IMG/VR virus record: IMGVR_UViG_3300036715_002570
Span: 62,001-126,000 of that record
Reading direction: 5' to 3' (one strand)
Length of the DNA stretch: 64,000 nucleotides
Origin: a virus
The position numbers and the translations under genes were made by a program. Positions 31,087 through 39,597 of the stretch are shown here, piece by piece (positions within the stretch are counted from its first letter, which is position 1; every line of letters starts with the position of its first letter). Below the pieces are notes generated by a model. The model searched no databases. It worked only from the letters and a program-made list of their open reading frames with translations, and was not told the DNA's origin.

Positions 31087-31614
31087 ATGAGCACACAGTA
31101 CCCCGCAATTGAATATAAGTGGACCTCTTCCAAGGAATATGTTGATGCATTTCCTGTTGCATACCGGCAATGGAGAGATGATGATAAGAATGGAGATATT
31201 CCTGGATGCAATAAAATTCACGGATATGCTTTCAGCATGAAATTTGAGTTTGGATCTAATGAACTTGATCGCCGAAATTGGGTTCAAGATTATGGATCTC
31301 TCAAGCCACTGAAAGAGTTCTTACAATCCCAGTTTGACCATACCTTGTTGGTCGCATCCGACGATCCTGAGTTGAGTTGGTATAAAGAGGCTGATAAGCG
31401 AGGGATCGCAAAGGTAATTGAACTACCCAATCTGGGGTGCGAATGTCTGGCTGATATGTTGTACAAGTACGTCAATGGTGTGTTTATTCCCACCGCATTC
31501 GGTTCGGGAGAATCAGATCGCATTTGGTGCTACAGGGTTTCAGTGCGAGAAACACAATCGAATGTCGCGTCTCGCACTGGTCATCGTGGGTGGGGAGAGG
31601 ACCTCTTTGCCTGA
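31087..31614 (+). CDS. queD: QueD-like 6-carboxy-tetrahydropterin synthase
   Basis: 175 residues. C-N-K-I-H-G-Y-A-F (Cys and His of the zinc/catalytic site), D-Y-G-S-L-K-P-L and F-D-H-T-L-L (conserved family segment), and a late G-C-E-C-L-A-D region. Longer than typical QueD (~120-140) because of N- and C-terminal additions. Makes the pterin precursor for QueE. Confidence 0.75.
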   Translation: MSTQYPAIEYKWTSSKEYVDAFPVAYRQWRDDDKNGDIPGCNKIHGYAFSMKFEFGSNELDRRNWVQDYGSLKPLKEFLQSQFDHTLLVASDDPELSWYKEADKRGIAKVIELPNLGCECLADMLYKYVNGVFIPTAFGSGESDRIWCYRVSVRETQSNVASRTGHRGWGEDLFA

Positions 31615-31689
31615 AGTAGTAGTTCGCCACGGTGGTAGACAGCGCCGTGACCATAAACTTCTAAAAGTTTGGTATAGGCATTCGTCAGC

Positions 31690-31878
31690 ATGAGCACATC
31701 CACAGCCCAACCCGTCGCCGATACATTCAATGAATGTATCGCTCAAGAGTTGATTCTGCAAGTCAATCCAAATGCAACAGAGGCAGAGATTACCGAGACT
31801 TGGCACAAGTGTCGCGATAATCCTTGGGATGCTGGCATCCTGTATGCTCTGTTGCAACTCGCAAGGGAGCGCGCATGA
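31690..31878 (+). CDS. Small hypothetical protein
   Basis: 62 residues; contains a T-E-A-E-I-T-E-T-W-H-K-C helix. Not recognised. Confidence 0.5.
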   Translation: MSTSTAQPVADTFNECIAQELILQVNPNATEAEITETWHKCRDNPWDAGILYALLQLARERA

Positions 31879-31985
31879 TCGATACAACCGTCACCGTGTC
31901 GGGGATGGGTGGGTGCATCCAGAATGAGATTTTCTTGATCTCTGGTGCACCCCGCGCAGCGGGGGTTCATTGTCAAGGTGGATGA
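31875..31985 (+). CDS. Possible 36-residue ORF
   Basis: ATGA overlap with the previous gene; Gly/Ile-rich with two Cys. No further support. Confidence 0.3.
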   Translation: MIDTTVTVSGMGGCIQNEIFLISGAPRAAGVHCQGG

Positions 31986-32039
31986 CTCATACTCCCCCAC
32001 AGAGAAGTACGACGACCCCCTCAACACTCCAACAGGTTC

Positions 32040-32068
32040 GCCAGCATTGTCAGAAATTCAATGCTGGC
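32040..32068 (+). repeat. Perfect 10-bp inverted repeat
   Basis: GCCAGCATTG/CAATGCTGGC with a 9-nt loop, lacking a T tract; possible partial terminator upstream of the late gene at 32206. Confidence 0.4.
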
Positions 32069-32171
32069 ATACTATCCCCTAACAGACCGCAAGCACGAAC
32101 CAAATACTGTACGTATTATTGCTCGCCATATTCCCCGGGGGCGGTTAAACACAACATTGAAAGTGAATGCC

Positions 32172-32200
32172 ATAAATACAGCACCTGCCCCATAGGAGCG
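32172..32200 (+). promoter_or_regulatory. T4-type late promoter with short RBS stem
   Basis: CATAAATA then GCACCT/AGGAGC (one mismatch) including the Shine-Dalgarno AGGAG; ATG at 32206. Confidence 0.6.
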
Positions 32201-32205
32201 TATGT

Positions 32206-33480
32206 ATGACATTCAAAATGATCCGGGAAGCACAAGCGCTTGCCCGCCTCGGCCGTAATGCTGAATTCACCCAAACCGTTAAGAACGTGTTGGGTGTTGA
32301 CTCTGTAATCGGCTTGCCTGTGCTGCACGAAGGTGCAAGCCCTGAGCCAAGTGACTTCTCAACTTGGCTAACGACTCTCGTCGATCACGCCGCTGATGCT
32401 GGCATCAACATTTCAAAGCGTCAGGACTTTATGGACCTGGCCCACGAAATGTTTGACAACGACCCAAAGATGGGTATGTTTGGTGGTGGCCACAAGATGC
32501 GTGAGCGTTGTGCCAATATGCTGTGGGCTCAGTACAAGATGAACCAAGCCCACCAGCAAGTGCAAGATCACGTTGCCAACGTTGTTGCCCCAGGCAACGA
32601 AAACGAAGAGTCTGGCTTCAGCCAAGCGCTGACGATGGCCAAGGGTAGCGAAAATGAAGAGCGTGCTCGCACAAAAGCGCCTGTTCTTGCTCGTGCTCTG
32701 AAGGTTAACACGAAGACCAAGAAGAACCCATACCCAGCTGGATCTCTCCGTGCAGCGCTGTGGGATGACCTGCATTCAGGCTCTGAGGATGAGGAAGAAG
32801 ATCCAGAACTGCAAGACGATGTCAACGATGAGATTCCATCCGACATGGACGAGCCAGATTCATCCGATATGTCTCCAGATCAACTCGCCATGCGCATTAC
32901 CGGTGTAGCACACACTAGCGAGGATGACGAGGGCGACATCGAAGCACGTCTCGATGACCTAGAACAGCGCGTATCTGACATCGAAGGTACAGATAAGGAC
33001 GTCGGCAACGATGAACTGCTGGACCAGGAGCGCGAAGACAATCCAGAAATGGATCATCCAAAGGCTGATGACGACACCGACGACGCTGGCATCGACCAGA
33101 TGGGCGATGACGAGTACGCTGACGATGATGGTGAGGAAGATCCGATTGCCGCTGTCCGCAATAAGCCAGAAGGTGAAAAGCCTCGTGCTTTCCAACCAGG
33201 TGCACGCTTCCAAGAGGACGAAGAGTTTTCACCGGAAGTAACCAAGACGATTTTCCAACACGCCATCACACAACCTAAGCAGCATATGGCTCAGGCTCTG
33301 AAGGATGAGGAAGATGCTGGTGCGACAGCTTGGCTGAAGACACAACTGCCTAAGAATCCCCACCCAAAGGATTCACCAGCACACCGTGCTTGGATGAAGG
33401 GTCTGCGCAACACTGCTGCGCAAGCTCTGGGTATTAACCTGAAGCCTCGCGACCCCGTGAAGACCAAGAAGAAGCGCTAA
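32206..33480 (+). CDS. Large acidic late protein
   Basis: 424 residues. A folded N-terminal ~120 residues with M-I-R-E-A-Q-A-L-A-R-L-G, then ~200 very acidic residues (Asp/Glu runs), and a basic C-terminal ~90 residues ending K-T-K-K-K-R. The charge layout resembles prohead core or DNA-packaging-associated proteins, but I cannot assign it. Late promoter ahead, terminator hairpin behind. Confidence 0.65.
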   Translation: MTFKMIREAQALARLGRNAEFTQTVKNVLGVDSVIGLPVLHEGASPEPSDFSTWLTTLVDHAADAGINISKRQDFMDLAHEMFDNDPKMGMFGGGHKMRERCANMLWAQYKMNQAHQQVQDHVANVVAPGNENEESGFSQALTMAKGSENEERARTKAPVLARALKVNTKTKKNPYPAGSLRAALWDDLHSGSEDEEEDPELQDDVNDEIPSDMDEPDSSDMSPDQLAMRITGVAHTSEDDEGDIEARLDDLEQRVSDIEGTDKDVGNDELLDQEREDNPEMDHPKADDDTDDAGIDQMGDDEYADDDGEEDPIAAVRNKPEGEKPRAFQPGARFQEDEEFSPEVTKTIFQHAITQPKQHMAQALKDEEDAGATAWLKTQLPKNPHPKDSPAHRAWMKGLRNTAAQALGINLKPRDPVKTKKKR

Positions 33481-33490
33481 TGCACCGCGC

Positions 33491-33533
33491 GTAGAGAGAA
33501 CTAGAGCACCCAACAGTGTTCAGTTCTCTCTAC
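33491..33533 (+). terminator. 12-bp perfect hairpin after the acidic protein gene
   Basis: GTAGAGAGAACT/AGTTCTCTCTAC with a 19-nt loop. Followed by a TATAAT -10 at about 33546 serving the next gene. Confidence 0.55.
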
Positions 33534-33588
33534 TCACTTTCGGTCGTATAATCATAACAGACGTGTATGTAACACGCAAGAGAAAACA

Positions 33589-33960
33589 ATGCAAGAAGCG
33601 AAGCCTTTCCTGACGGTTCAAGAGCTGATCGATCACGTTGACACCGTTCTCCTATCGTATCAATCCGTGCTCCAGCATGCGCGCGCCGGCACGATTGACA
33701 CTCTATACCATAGCACCATCAAGTGCGTCGTTGACGAAATGATGATGATGCCTTCTCGTCGTGTAGACTTGAAGATGGAGGTGGTTGAGGAGCAGCAAAA
33801 GGTAACTGAGGGGATGGCTACAATCACTAACATCCTCGCTGCAATGTGTGATCGTACCCTAACTGAAGTTACTGAAGATGTGGCTAAGGTAATAGGCGAA
33901 TTTCCCCAGCAGGATGTCATTACAGCCACACAGCTTCGCCGAACGAATATGCTCAACTGA
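33589..33960 (+). CDS. Helical hypothetical protein
   Basis: 123 residues, RBS AAGAGAAA; ends at a small hairpin (ATGCTCAAC/GTTGAGCAT). Not recognised. Confidence 0.6.
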   Translation: MQEAKPFLTVQELIDHVDTVLLSYQSVLQHARAGTIDTLYHSTIKCVVDEMMMMPSRRVDLKMEVVEEQQKVTEGMATITNILAAMCDRTLTEVTEDVAKVIGEFPQQDVITATQLRRTNMLN

Positions 33961-34028
33961 GTTGAGCATTAAACCCCTATCAGATAGGATATCGGTCATT
34001 CCAGCCGCTATCCTGCTGAGGAGGCCCT

Positions 34029-34994
34029 TTGGCTAAGAAACAAGCACCGTATTTCACACTGGCTCCTACACAAAAACCGAAAGTTGAGCCACCACCTGCC
34101 CAACTCCAGCTGTTCAGCAAGATGCACTTTGCGGCAATCGATCCGAAGATCGAACAGCTCGCTGATGAAGTCGCCCCGCGACTGAACAGAACAACGTCGA
34201 TGACGTATTACGCAGTGCTCCATCCGGAGACTGTGTTTGAGCGGCTCGACGACATCCAGCCCGACACTGCTCAATACGAAAAGTGGTCGTTGTGTGGCGT
34301 TACTGCTCAAGTAACCCCGAAGCGGATCCGCTCGTTCAGGGGCAACCTGAAATGTGTCTGCTGCGGCCGTGAAGGTAATATGTTCCTTGTCGAGCGCCAC
34401 AAAAACGACATAGGAGGATGCCAGTATCTGAACCTGTATCATGCGAGCCAATCTGGGCTCGCTCTGATGACGGTTGATCACATCCTGCCCGATAGTCTTG
34501 GTGGCAAGTACAGTCAAGACAACTTCCAGACGATGTGCCGCAGCTGCAACAGCGCCAAGGGCAACCTGATGTCGATCCCTGAGATTGAGAAGGTTCGCGC
34601 AAACATCGCTTTGTACGCAAAATCCTGGGTCGTACATGAATTCCTTGACCTGCTGTTGAGCTTGCAGCTGCATATCAATAAGGCAGAGGAAAACACGAAG
34701 GAACAGTCAGACTTGCGCAAAATCTTCGATCAGTACCGCCGCCGCATTAAGTACAACACCAAGCCGGGTGCTGCTAACGCCGCTGTGCTCGAATTGCGTC
34801 AAGCTATCGACCGCCACTTCAGCCCGCGGCCCGTGATCGCCGCCCATGTCGTGAAGCCGCATTCGTGGCTTCACGAGATTAAGTTGGCGTATCGTCGCTG
34901 GCGCAAGCAATCCAAGAAACTGGTTGCACAGTCGATTCGCCGGATGGGCGTATCACTAGTAAACATGTCGAACGCAATGCTGTCGGATAAGTAA
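34029..34994 (+). CDS. HNH endonuclease
   Basis: 321 residues, TTG start 5 nt after GAGGAGG. HNH core: C-V-C-C-G near residue 112, V-D-H-I-L-P-D-S-L-G-G, D-N-F-Q-T-M-C-R-S-C-N-S-A-K-G-N. Long N- and C-terminal extensions without NUMOD repeats; the C-terminus is basic and helical. May be a phage nuclease rather than a homing element. An ACTAGTAAACAT motif lies in its 3' end. Confidence 0.8.
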   Translation: MAKKQAPYFTLAPTQKPKVEPPPAQLQLFSKMHFAAIDPKIEQLADEVAPRLNRTTSMTYYAVLHPETVFERLDDIQPDTAQYEKWSLCGVTAQVTPKRIRSFRGNLKCVCCGREGNMFLVERHKNDIGGCQYLNLYHASQSGLALMTVDHILPDSLGGKYSQDNFQTMCRSCNSAKGNLMSIPEIEKVRANIALYAKSWVVHEFLDLLLSLQLHINKAEENTKEQSDLRKIFDQYRRRIKYNTKPGAANAAVLELRQAIDRHFSPRPVIAAHVVKPHSWLHEIKLAYRRWRKQSKKLVAQSIRRMGVSLVNMSNAMLSDK

Positions 34995-35053
34995 CCCTGT
35001 TGTTTAATGGGTTTTGATCGATTAGGATCGAAACATCAACAGCAGGAAATTAC

Positions 35054-35188
35054 ATGAGCAGCTTCGCCAGAAAATTCAATGGTACTCATGTACTGTCTGC
35101 CATTGTGAATGCCACGGTGACCATCATCGTGTGTACGCTTACCGCCATCGGTGCGTTTGCGATCGGTCACATTGCGGGTTGGTGGTGA
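35054..35188 (+). CDS. Tiny membrane protein (44 aa)
   Basis: ATG at 35054 with AGCAGGAAA upstream. One membrane span of ~25 residues with G/A-rich end (A-I-G-A-F-A-I-G-H-I-A-G-W-W). First of four tightly packed tiny genes. Confidence 0.6.
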   Translation: MSSFARKFNGTHVLSAIVNATVTIIVCTLTAIGAFAIGHIAGWW

Positions 35189-35189
35189 T

Positions 35190-35327
35190 ATGAACTTCAA
35201 CGGCATTGAGAAAATGATTCTGGGCCTCATCTTCTGGGATGTGGTTGCTGTGCTAGCTGTTGGGGCTCTGTGCTCCGGCATTGTGTACGGCGTGTACAAG
35301 GCTGGCCAAGCCATTGGTGCTTGGTAA
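35190..35327 (+). CDS. Tiny membrane protein (45 aa)
   Basis: Start one base after the previous stop. Single hydrophobic span (residues ~9-34). Could be a holin-like or superinfection-type small membrane protein. Confidence 0.6.
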   Translation: MNFNGIEKMILGLIFWDVVAVLAVGALCSGIVYGVYKAGQAIGAW

Positions 35328-35339
35328 CGGGAGAATACC

Positions 35340-35498
35340 ATGGACGACGAAAAGGTTTGCACGAACTACCTCGGCTACAAGCAGTTTGTAGACGAAAAGG
35401 GTCGCTACAAGTGCATCTGCTGCAAACTGCCGTACACCAACGAGGGTGATGGTCTGTTGTGCAAGATGTGTGCCGACAAAGAGGTTGGTGATGACTGA
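35340..35498 (+). CDS. 52-residue zinc-ribbon protein
   Basis: RBS GGGAGA. C-I-C-C at ~25-28 and C-K-M-C at ~41-44 form a plausible four-Cys site. Acidic tail. Confidence 0.6.
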   Translation: MDDEKVCTNYLGYKQFVDEKGRYKCICCKLPYTNEGDGLLCKMCADKEVGDD

Positions 35499-35580
35499 CT
35501 TTAACGTCGCTATCCGGCGTGCGACGAGCATACACGGAGCAAGCACGATCTGTGTTGCGGTGGGTACTTTCGTGGATTGA
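35491..35580 (+). CDS. Possible 29-residue ORF
   Basis: Overlaps the zinc-ribbon gene by 8 nt (ATGACTGA). Weak support. Confidence 0.3.
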   Translation: MTDFNVAIRRATSIHGASTICVAVGTFVD

Positions 35581-35586
35581 TTGAGC

Positions 35587-35624
35587 TTGACTCTTGATTT
35601 GGGTCTTGTGATAGTCTGTATACT
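35587..35624 (+). promoter_or_regulatory. Sigma70-like promoter region
   Basis: TTGACT and a second TTGATT upstream of TATACT at 35619. Confidence 0.5.
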
Positions 35625-35662
35625 GGTTTTTACAAGACGAAGCCAAGTCGAGACGACAACCC

Positions 35663-35707
35663 AACATCGTCGGCCTCGCGAGGCCGACGATGTTGCACCG
35701 AAGGTGC
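35663..35707 (+). repeat. 32-nt perfect palindrome plus adjacent hairpin in a leader
   Basis: A perfect 16+16 palindrome (35663-35694, arm ending GGCCTCG) followed at once by GCACC-GAA-GGTGC (35695-35707). Both lie between the promoter and the gene at 35743, so they are in its 5' leader. A third stem (CATCACC.../...GGTGATG) lies just inside the gene. Confidence 0.7.
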
Positions 35708-35742
35708 AGTGATTGCTGTTCTCGAAACAAGAGGAGCACACC

Positions 35743-36009
35743 ATGTACCCGATTCTGCCAGCCAACCCAAATACCATCACCCCTCAATCCCGAGGGGGGG
35801 TGATGTCCGCTGCCGATGTCGTTCGTAAGTACGCGATAATCGATCGTCATGCGGATATCTATAATGCGGTTCAGGTGGACCTCGCACACCTGCGATCTTG
35901 GGACACGTATCAACGGACTACTGCTGAGGAGCGTGAGCAGGCAAAGATCGCGCTCTACACAGTCTTCCACGAGAGACTTCCGGGTGGAAAGCCGCAGAGG
36001 CTGCATTGA
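35743..36009 (+). CDS. Hypothetical protein
   Basis: 88 residues. Structured leader upstream; helical C-terminal half. Not recognised. Confidence 0.6.
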   Translation: MYPILPANPNTITPQSRGGVMSAADVVRKYAIIDRHADIYNAVQVDLAHLRSWDTYQRTTAEEREQAKIALYTVFHERLPGGKPQRLH

Positions 36010-36018
36010 ATTGCCCTC

Positions 36019-36047
36019 TTGACTTTTACCCTAAATCCTCCGATACT
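36019..36047 (+). promoter_or_regulatory. Sigma70-like promoter
   Basis: TTGACT, 17-bp spacer starting TTTACCCTAA, GATACT. Confidence 0.65.
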
Positions 36048-36080
36048 GGCTTCATTGTCGATCAACCGAGGATTCCCCAC

Positions 36081-37256
36081 ATGAGCACTACCGACCCCGA
36101 CTTCGAACAGAATGAACTCGCCAACTCGATCGAGGACGGGCTCAATCCGGACAGCCTTGTTGAGATGTACGGTGAGCGCGAAATGCGGTGGTATCAGGTT
36201 GCAGCTCGCAACCAAGCCGTCGCCGCTCTCGAATCGGGCAGCAAGCGGGTCCTGATCGTTCTGCCCACGGGCGCAGGTAAGACCCTGACGATCGCCGCTT
36301 CCCTGTCGTTCCCCGCGATGCGACACGCACTCGGCGTTACGGGCGATCGTCCGCTCCGCGTGCTGTTCATCGCACACAAGCACCGGTTGCTGTCGCAGGC
36401 CGAATCGACGTTCGTCTCCGAGAGCAACGTCGAACTGATCGCTCACAGTGCCTTCAGTGACCTCCCACCCGATCTGATCAAGAACGGCTGGGACGTGACA
36501 GTGATCGACGAGGCGCATCATGAAGCTGCCTCAACATTCCAGCTGCATTTGGAGCGACTCGGCAATCGCCCGATCATCGGCCTGTCTGCCACACCCGATC
36601 GTGCGGATGGCTGCCTGATCAAGTTCGATGTGATCATCAATCCGATCTCGCGTGAGCAGGCCGTGGCAGAGGGCTTCCTGGCGGAGACGTCGATCCACTC
36701 GTTCGTTGACGCCTCAATGAAGGACAAGACGGAGATCCTGACCGACATCTTCATGAACTTTGGCCATCAGATGGGCCAGACGATGGTGTTCCTGAAGACC
36801 AAGAAGGAAGTCGCTGCGATCACGCTCGTGCTCCAGTCGCTCGGCTACAAGGCAGTTGCGATCCTCAACCAGACCGAACGCGAACTCAACCGTGTGCTCA
36901 ACGACTTCTCGGACGGCAAGATCCAGTACGTGGTCAACTGCAACAAGATCAACGAGGGCGTTGACGTCAAGGGCTGCACCGATGTCGTCCTTGGACGCCA
37001 ATTTGGCTCGTACCCGCAGCTGAACCAAGTGATCGGTCGGGCAGCTCGGCCCGACTCGGACTGCAATGTGTGGGAGCTGATCAACCCGCTGTCTGGCCGT
37101 AACCTCGATACGACTGTGATCGTCGGCACGCCGAAGGAACACCGCCTGATGTCGAAGCGTGGCACAAAGTGGAACGAGCGTCAGTTCGACTATGTGACGC
37201 ACCGCACGAACAAGCAGCTGGGCATTGCGTCTGGCATCCGCATTCGTCATAACTGA
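36081..37256 (+). CDS. SF2 DEAH-type helicase
   Basis: 391 residues from the ATG at 36081, which lies after the promoter. Motif I L-P-T-G-A-G-K-T, motif Ia-like I-A-H-K-H-R, motif II D-E-A-H-H, motif III G-L-S-A-T-P, motif V-like K-I-N-E-G-V-D-V-K, motif VI Q-V-I-G-R-A-A-R-P. Similar in layout to T4 UvsW and to SSL2/UvsW-like helicases. DNA or RNA unwinding in repair or recombination. Confidence 0.85.
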   Translation: MSTTDPDFEQNELANSIEDGLNPDSLVEMYGEREMRWYQVAARNQAVAALESGSKRVLIVLPTGAGKTLTIAASLSFPAMRHALGVTGDRPLRVLFIAHKHRLLSQAESTFVSESNVELIAHSAFSDLPPDLIKNGWDVTVIDEAHHEAASTFQLHLERLGNRPIIGLSATPDRADGCLIKFDVIINPISREQAVAEGFLAETSIHSFVDASMKDKTEILTDIFMNFGHQMGQTMVFLKTKKEVAAITLVLQSLGYKAVAILNQTERELNRVLNDFSDGKIQYVVNCNKINEGVDVKGCTDVVLGRQFGSYPQLNQVIGRAARPDSDCNVWELINPLSGRNLDTTVIVGTPKEHRLMSKRGTKWNERQFDYVTHRTNKQLGIASGIRIRHN

Positions 37257-37265
37257 CGTGCAGCA

Positions 37266-37299
37266 AACAAAAACGGCCCCCACGGGGGCCGTTTTTGTT
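37266..37299 (+). terminator. Bidirectional rho-independent terminator
   Basis: A 16-bp perfect stem (AACAAAAACGGCCCCC and its complement) with a 2-nt loop, between convergent genes. Confidence 0.95.
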
Positions 37300-37310
37300 A
37301 TCGGTGTGCC

Positions 37311-37769
37311 TTACTTCACTGGTGCACCCATGTACTTCAGCAGCTTGTAGCAGTCTACGCGGTCATCTGAAGTTGCTGGCAGGCCCGCACGGCGTGCAAC
37401 CTCTGCACCAAGCCTGAAGCAGTACCACTTGTTGCGGTCCGCTGTATCAAAACCAACAATGAAGCCCAACAGACCACGCCAGTCGTAGTCCTTGTATAGT
37501 TGTGTTTCCAACCACGTGAGAGCTTCTGCCTCGTTAGGAGCGCTAGCCTCTACGATTTGATGATCGGGGAATCCCTCCAGGAAGCTGTTAAGAGAGCGTT
37601 TCGTTACGCCGCTGCGCCGTGCGAACGCATCGATGATGTGCTTGCCGTCGGCTGTAACGATGGCACAGTGAGCCCATGGTGCAAGGCCAAAGTGACCTGC
37701 CCGCAGTCCTTGTACTAGGCGTGACAGTGTGCTGAGGAATGCTGTGTCGCGGGTGAAAATAATCTTCAT
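37311..37769 (-). CDS. Papain-like amidase (YiiX/NlpC-P60-like)
   Basis: 152 residues. P-W-A-H-C-A-I-V-T (His-containing strand), Y-D-W-R-G-L-L-G-F, and W-Y-C-F-R-L-G-A-E-V, where the Cys starts a helix as in circularly permuted papain-fold amidases. Such enzymes cleave amide or thioester bonds in lipids, peptidoglycan or proteins. No signal peptide, so it acts in the cytoplasm or in the virion. A reverse late promoter precedes it. Confidence 0.65.
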   Translation of the reverse strand: MKIIFTRDTAFLSTLSRLVQGLRAGHFGLAPWAHCAIVTADGKHIIDAFARRSGVTKRSLNSFLEGFPDHQIVEASAPNEAEALTWLETQLYKDYDWRGLLGFIVGFDTADRNKWYCFRLGAEVARRAGLPATSDDRVDCYKLLKYMGAPVK

Positions 37770-37801
37770 GGTTGTCCATTTGGCGTGTTGTTTGACCCAG
37801 T

Positions 37802-37808
37802 TATTTAT
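37802..37808 (-). promoter_or_regulatory. Reverse-strand late promoter
   Basis: GATAAATA on the reverse strand, ~33 nt before the peptidase start. Confidence 0.5.
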
Positions 37809-37840
37809 CCAACGCTGTTAGTTATTTGGGAGATTCAACC

Positions 37841-37939
37841 ATGCAAATATTCAAGATCAGGAACTCAGTAGGACTGTTCTCAACAGGCGGCGCCTCACCG
37901 CGATGGGCAAAGTCTGGCACCGTCGCGGTGATCATCTAG
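37841..37939 (+). CDS. Short phage protein (32 aa), possibly truncated
   Basis: I-F-K-I-R-N-S-V-G-L-F-S-T-G-G-A resembles the front of small phage proteins of the type F-K-I-R-N-x-x-T-G-L-F-S-T-G-G, which usually run ~60-80 residues. Here a TAG comes after residue 32. Probably a truncated copy. Confidence 0.4.
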   Translation: MQIFKIRNSVGLFSTGGASPRWAKSGTVAVII

Positions 37940-38046
37940 CGCAATCGGACTGCGCAGCGGTGTGCGGAATACGAACGCCTCAAGTGAGAATTCGGCTGAG
38001 GCCCCATTGACATTCAGCATTGCGTGGCGGGCAGTGCTTGGTTCGT

Positions 38047-38079
38047 CTGATTTTTGTGGGCACACCCTGCAAAAATCAG
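38047..38079 (+). terminator. Hairpin terminator
   Basis: CTGATTTTTG/CAAAAATCAG stem of 10 bp. Confidence 0.65.
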
Positions 38080-38090
38080 TAAATGGCCCT

Positions 38091-38119
38091 GTTGATCTTT
38101 CACCCTAAAACGATGATGA
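38091..38119 (+). promoter_or_regulatory. Sigma70-like promoter
   Basis: TTGATC, 17-bp spacer starting TTTCACCCTAA, GATGAT. Confidence 0.55.
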
Positions 38120-38161
38120 TGGTCCCATCGCTGATCAAACCATTCCGAGGAAGCCCATATT

Positions 38162-39412
38162 ATGCTGAAGATCGATCCCAAGCTGCTGACTGTTGAAATC
38201 GTCCAACTGAAGGCTGTCACAACCGCTCTTGGCGGCAGCATCAGCGTGGTCGATCCCGAAGCCAGCGCGCCTGGCAAAGAAGCATACAAGCGGATCGCTG
38301 TTCCGTTGGCTGTGGCCCGTTCGTTCATCCAGAAAACCAAGAAAATCACGCGCTATCTCAAGCCCGTGTACACCGCCCTCGTTCGATACGACAACAAGCT
38401 GGTTGTGGCAATGGAACGCCACCCCCTTGCTGCAATGGGTGCTCTCGAGGAAGTGCTGGAAGATGGTACCGTCCATCGCTGGCGCGCTGCATGTGAGGTC
38501 AACCTGCGGTCGACTGTGATTCCGCTGCTGTCGAGCTTGAACCGCACGTGGTACTTCGACGGCCGCTACGCGTACGCACTCGCTACGAACGATCCGTCGG
38601 CTGCGATCCGCTCCGGCACGTTTCTGACGCGCAATGGCAGCTTCCGCAAGGTCATCGCCTCGTGCATCGATCTCCAGGAGCTGTCCGACGTCAACAAGTT
38701 GACCGTGTGCGACCGCAGCTGCTTGGCCTTCGTGACCAGCAGCGGCCAGTACGCGATCTCCCCTCCGATCTGGAAGAACCTGTCGGACGTTGGTGGCACT
38801 GCTCTGCGCAAGGCTGCAGCGGCTGAATCCACTGAAGACGAGGATGACGATGAAGGTACTGCACCCGACGCCGAGCACCCGGATGACCAACACGTGTACA
38901 ACTTCGACGAGATCGACCGTACGCTGGCCGTCAACCTGAATTTCGCTCTCGCCGCAGGCAATGAAATCGGTAAGCTGTTCGGATTCGAACAGATCGAGCC
39001 GCTCCAGCTCGATCGGTTGATGATCGAGCTGCATACGACCAACCTGCCGAACGTGCCAAAGCAAGTGAAGGCGACGTACGACACGGGCCTGCAATTCACC
39101 CACGCGATGGCGTGGCTGATCGGAATGTTCCGTCACACGAAGACGCTGGACACGCTGATCATGATGCGAGCCCTGATGAAGTACCTGACGCAGAAGGGCG
39201 TGTTCCGTAGCAGCACGTTTGATGCTGCTCACGTGTTCATGGAAGGCAAGTCGCAAGCTGACGTCCCCGTCCACAAGCTGGATGACCTGCTGCATGACGA
39301 CACGACGAAGGTATCGATCGGCGCCCTGCTGAACCAGGCTCGCCGCGGTGCCAAGGCACGCAAGGGCCAGCCCCTGATTCACCAAATCGGTGGCATGTTG
39401 AACGAAGAGTGA
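38162..39412 (+). CDS. Hypothetical protein (416 aa)
   Basis: Three parts: ~220-residue alpha/beta N-terminal region, an acidic Glu/Asp hinge (residues ~225-245), and a helical C-terminal region. RBS GAGGAAG. No family recognised. Own promoter; followed by a 39-residue ORF. Confidence 0.65.
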   Translation: MLKIDPKLLTVEIVQLKAVTTALGGSISVVDPEASAPGKEAYKRIAVPLAVARSFIQKTKKITRYLKPVYTALVRYDNKLVVAMERHPLAAMGALEEVLEDGTVHRWRAACEVNLRSTVIPLLSSLNRTWYFDGRYAYALATNDPSAAIRSGTFLTRNGSFRKVIASCIDLQELSDVNKLTVCDRSCLAFVTSSGQYAISPPIWKNLSDVGGTALRKAAAAESTEDEDDDEGTAPDAEHPDDQHVYNFDEIDRTLAVNLNFALAAGNEIGKLFGFEQIEPLQLDRLMIELHTTNLPNVPKQVKATYDTGLQFTHAMAWLIGMFRHTKTLDTLIMMRALMKYLTQKGVFRSSTFDAAHVFMEGKSQADVPVHKLDDLLHDDTTKVSIGALLNQARRGAKARKGQPLIHQIGGMLNEE

Positions 39413-39423
39413 GGAGCGAACAC

Positions 39424-39543
39424 ATGGACAAGATCCCGAACCAATTCACTGCGGAAGACCGCGAACGCGTTGCGGACGGCTATCCGCCGCTCGATATGAA
39501 GGACGCGGTGATGTACACGCTTACATACCTCCCTGGGATGTGA
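39424..39543 (+). CDS. 39-residue ORF
   Basis: ATG at 39424 with GAGGAG 8 nt upstream; acidic, ends T-L-T-Y-L-P-G-M. Likely co-transcribed with the 416-residue protein. Confidence 0.5.
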   Translation: MDKIPNQFTAEDRERVADGYPPLDMKDAVMYTLTYLPGM

Positions 39544-39568
39544 GCTAAACGGCCCAGTAAATACACCG

Positions 39569-39597
39569 TTGACATCCTTCAGCGTTTCGCTTAGGAT
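39569..39597 (+). promoter_or_regulatory. Sigma70-like promoter
   Basis: TTGACA, 17-bp spacer, TAGGAT. A late-like GTAAATA also lies at 39557. Confidence 0.6.

Noticed and set aside
38135-39385. Reverse ORF of 416 codons, same length as the forward gene
   Set aside because: Mirror of the forward frame at 38162 in GC-rich DNA; the forward one has the promoter, RBS and coding-like composition.
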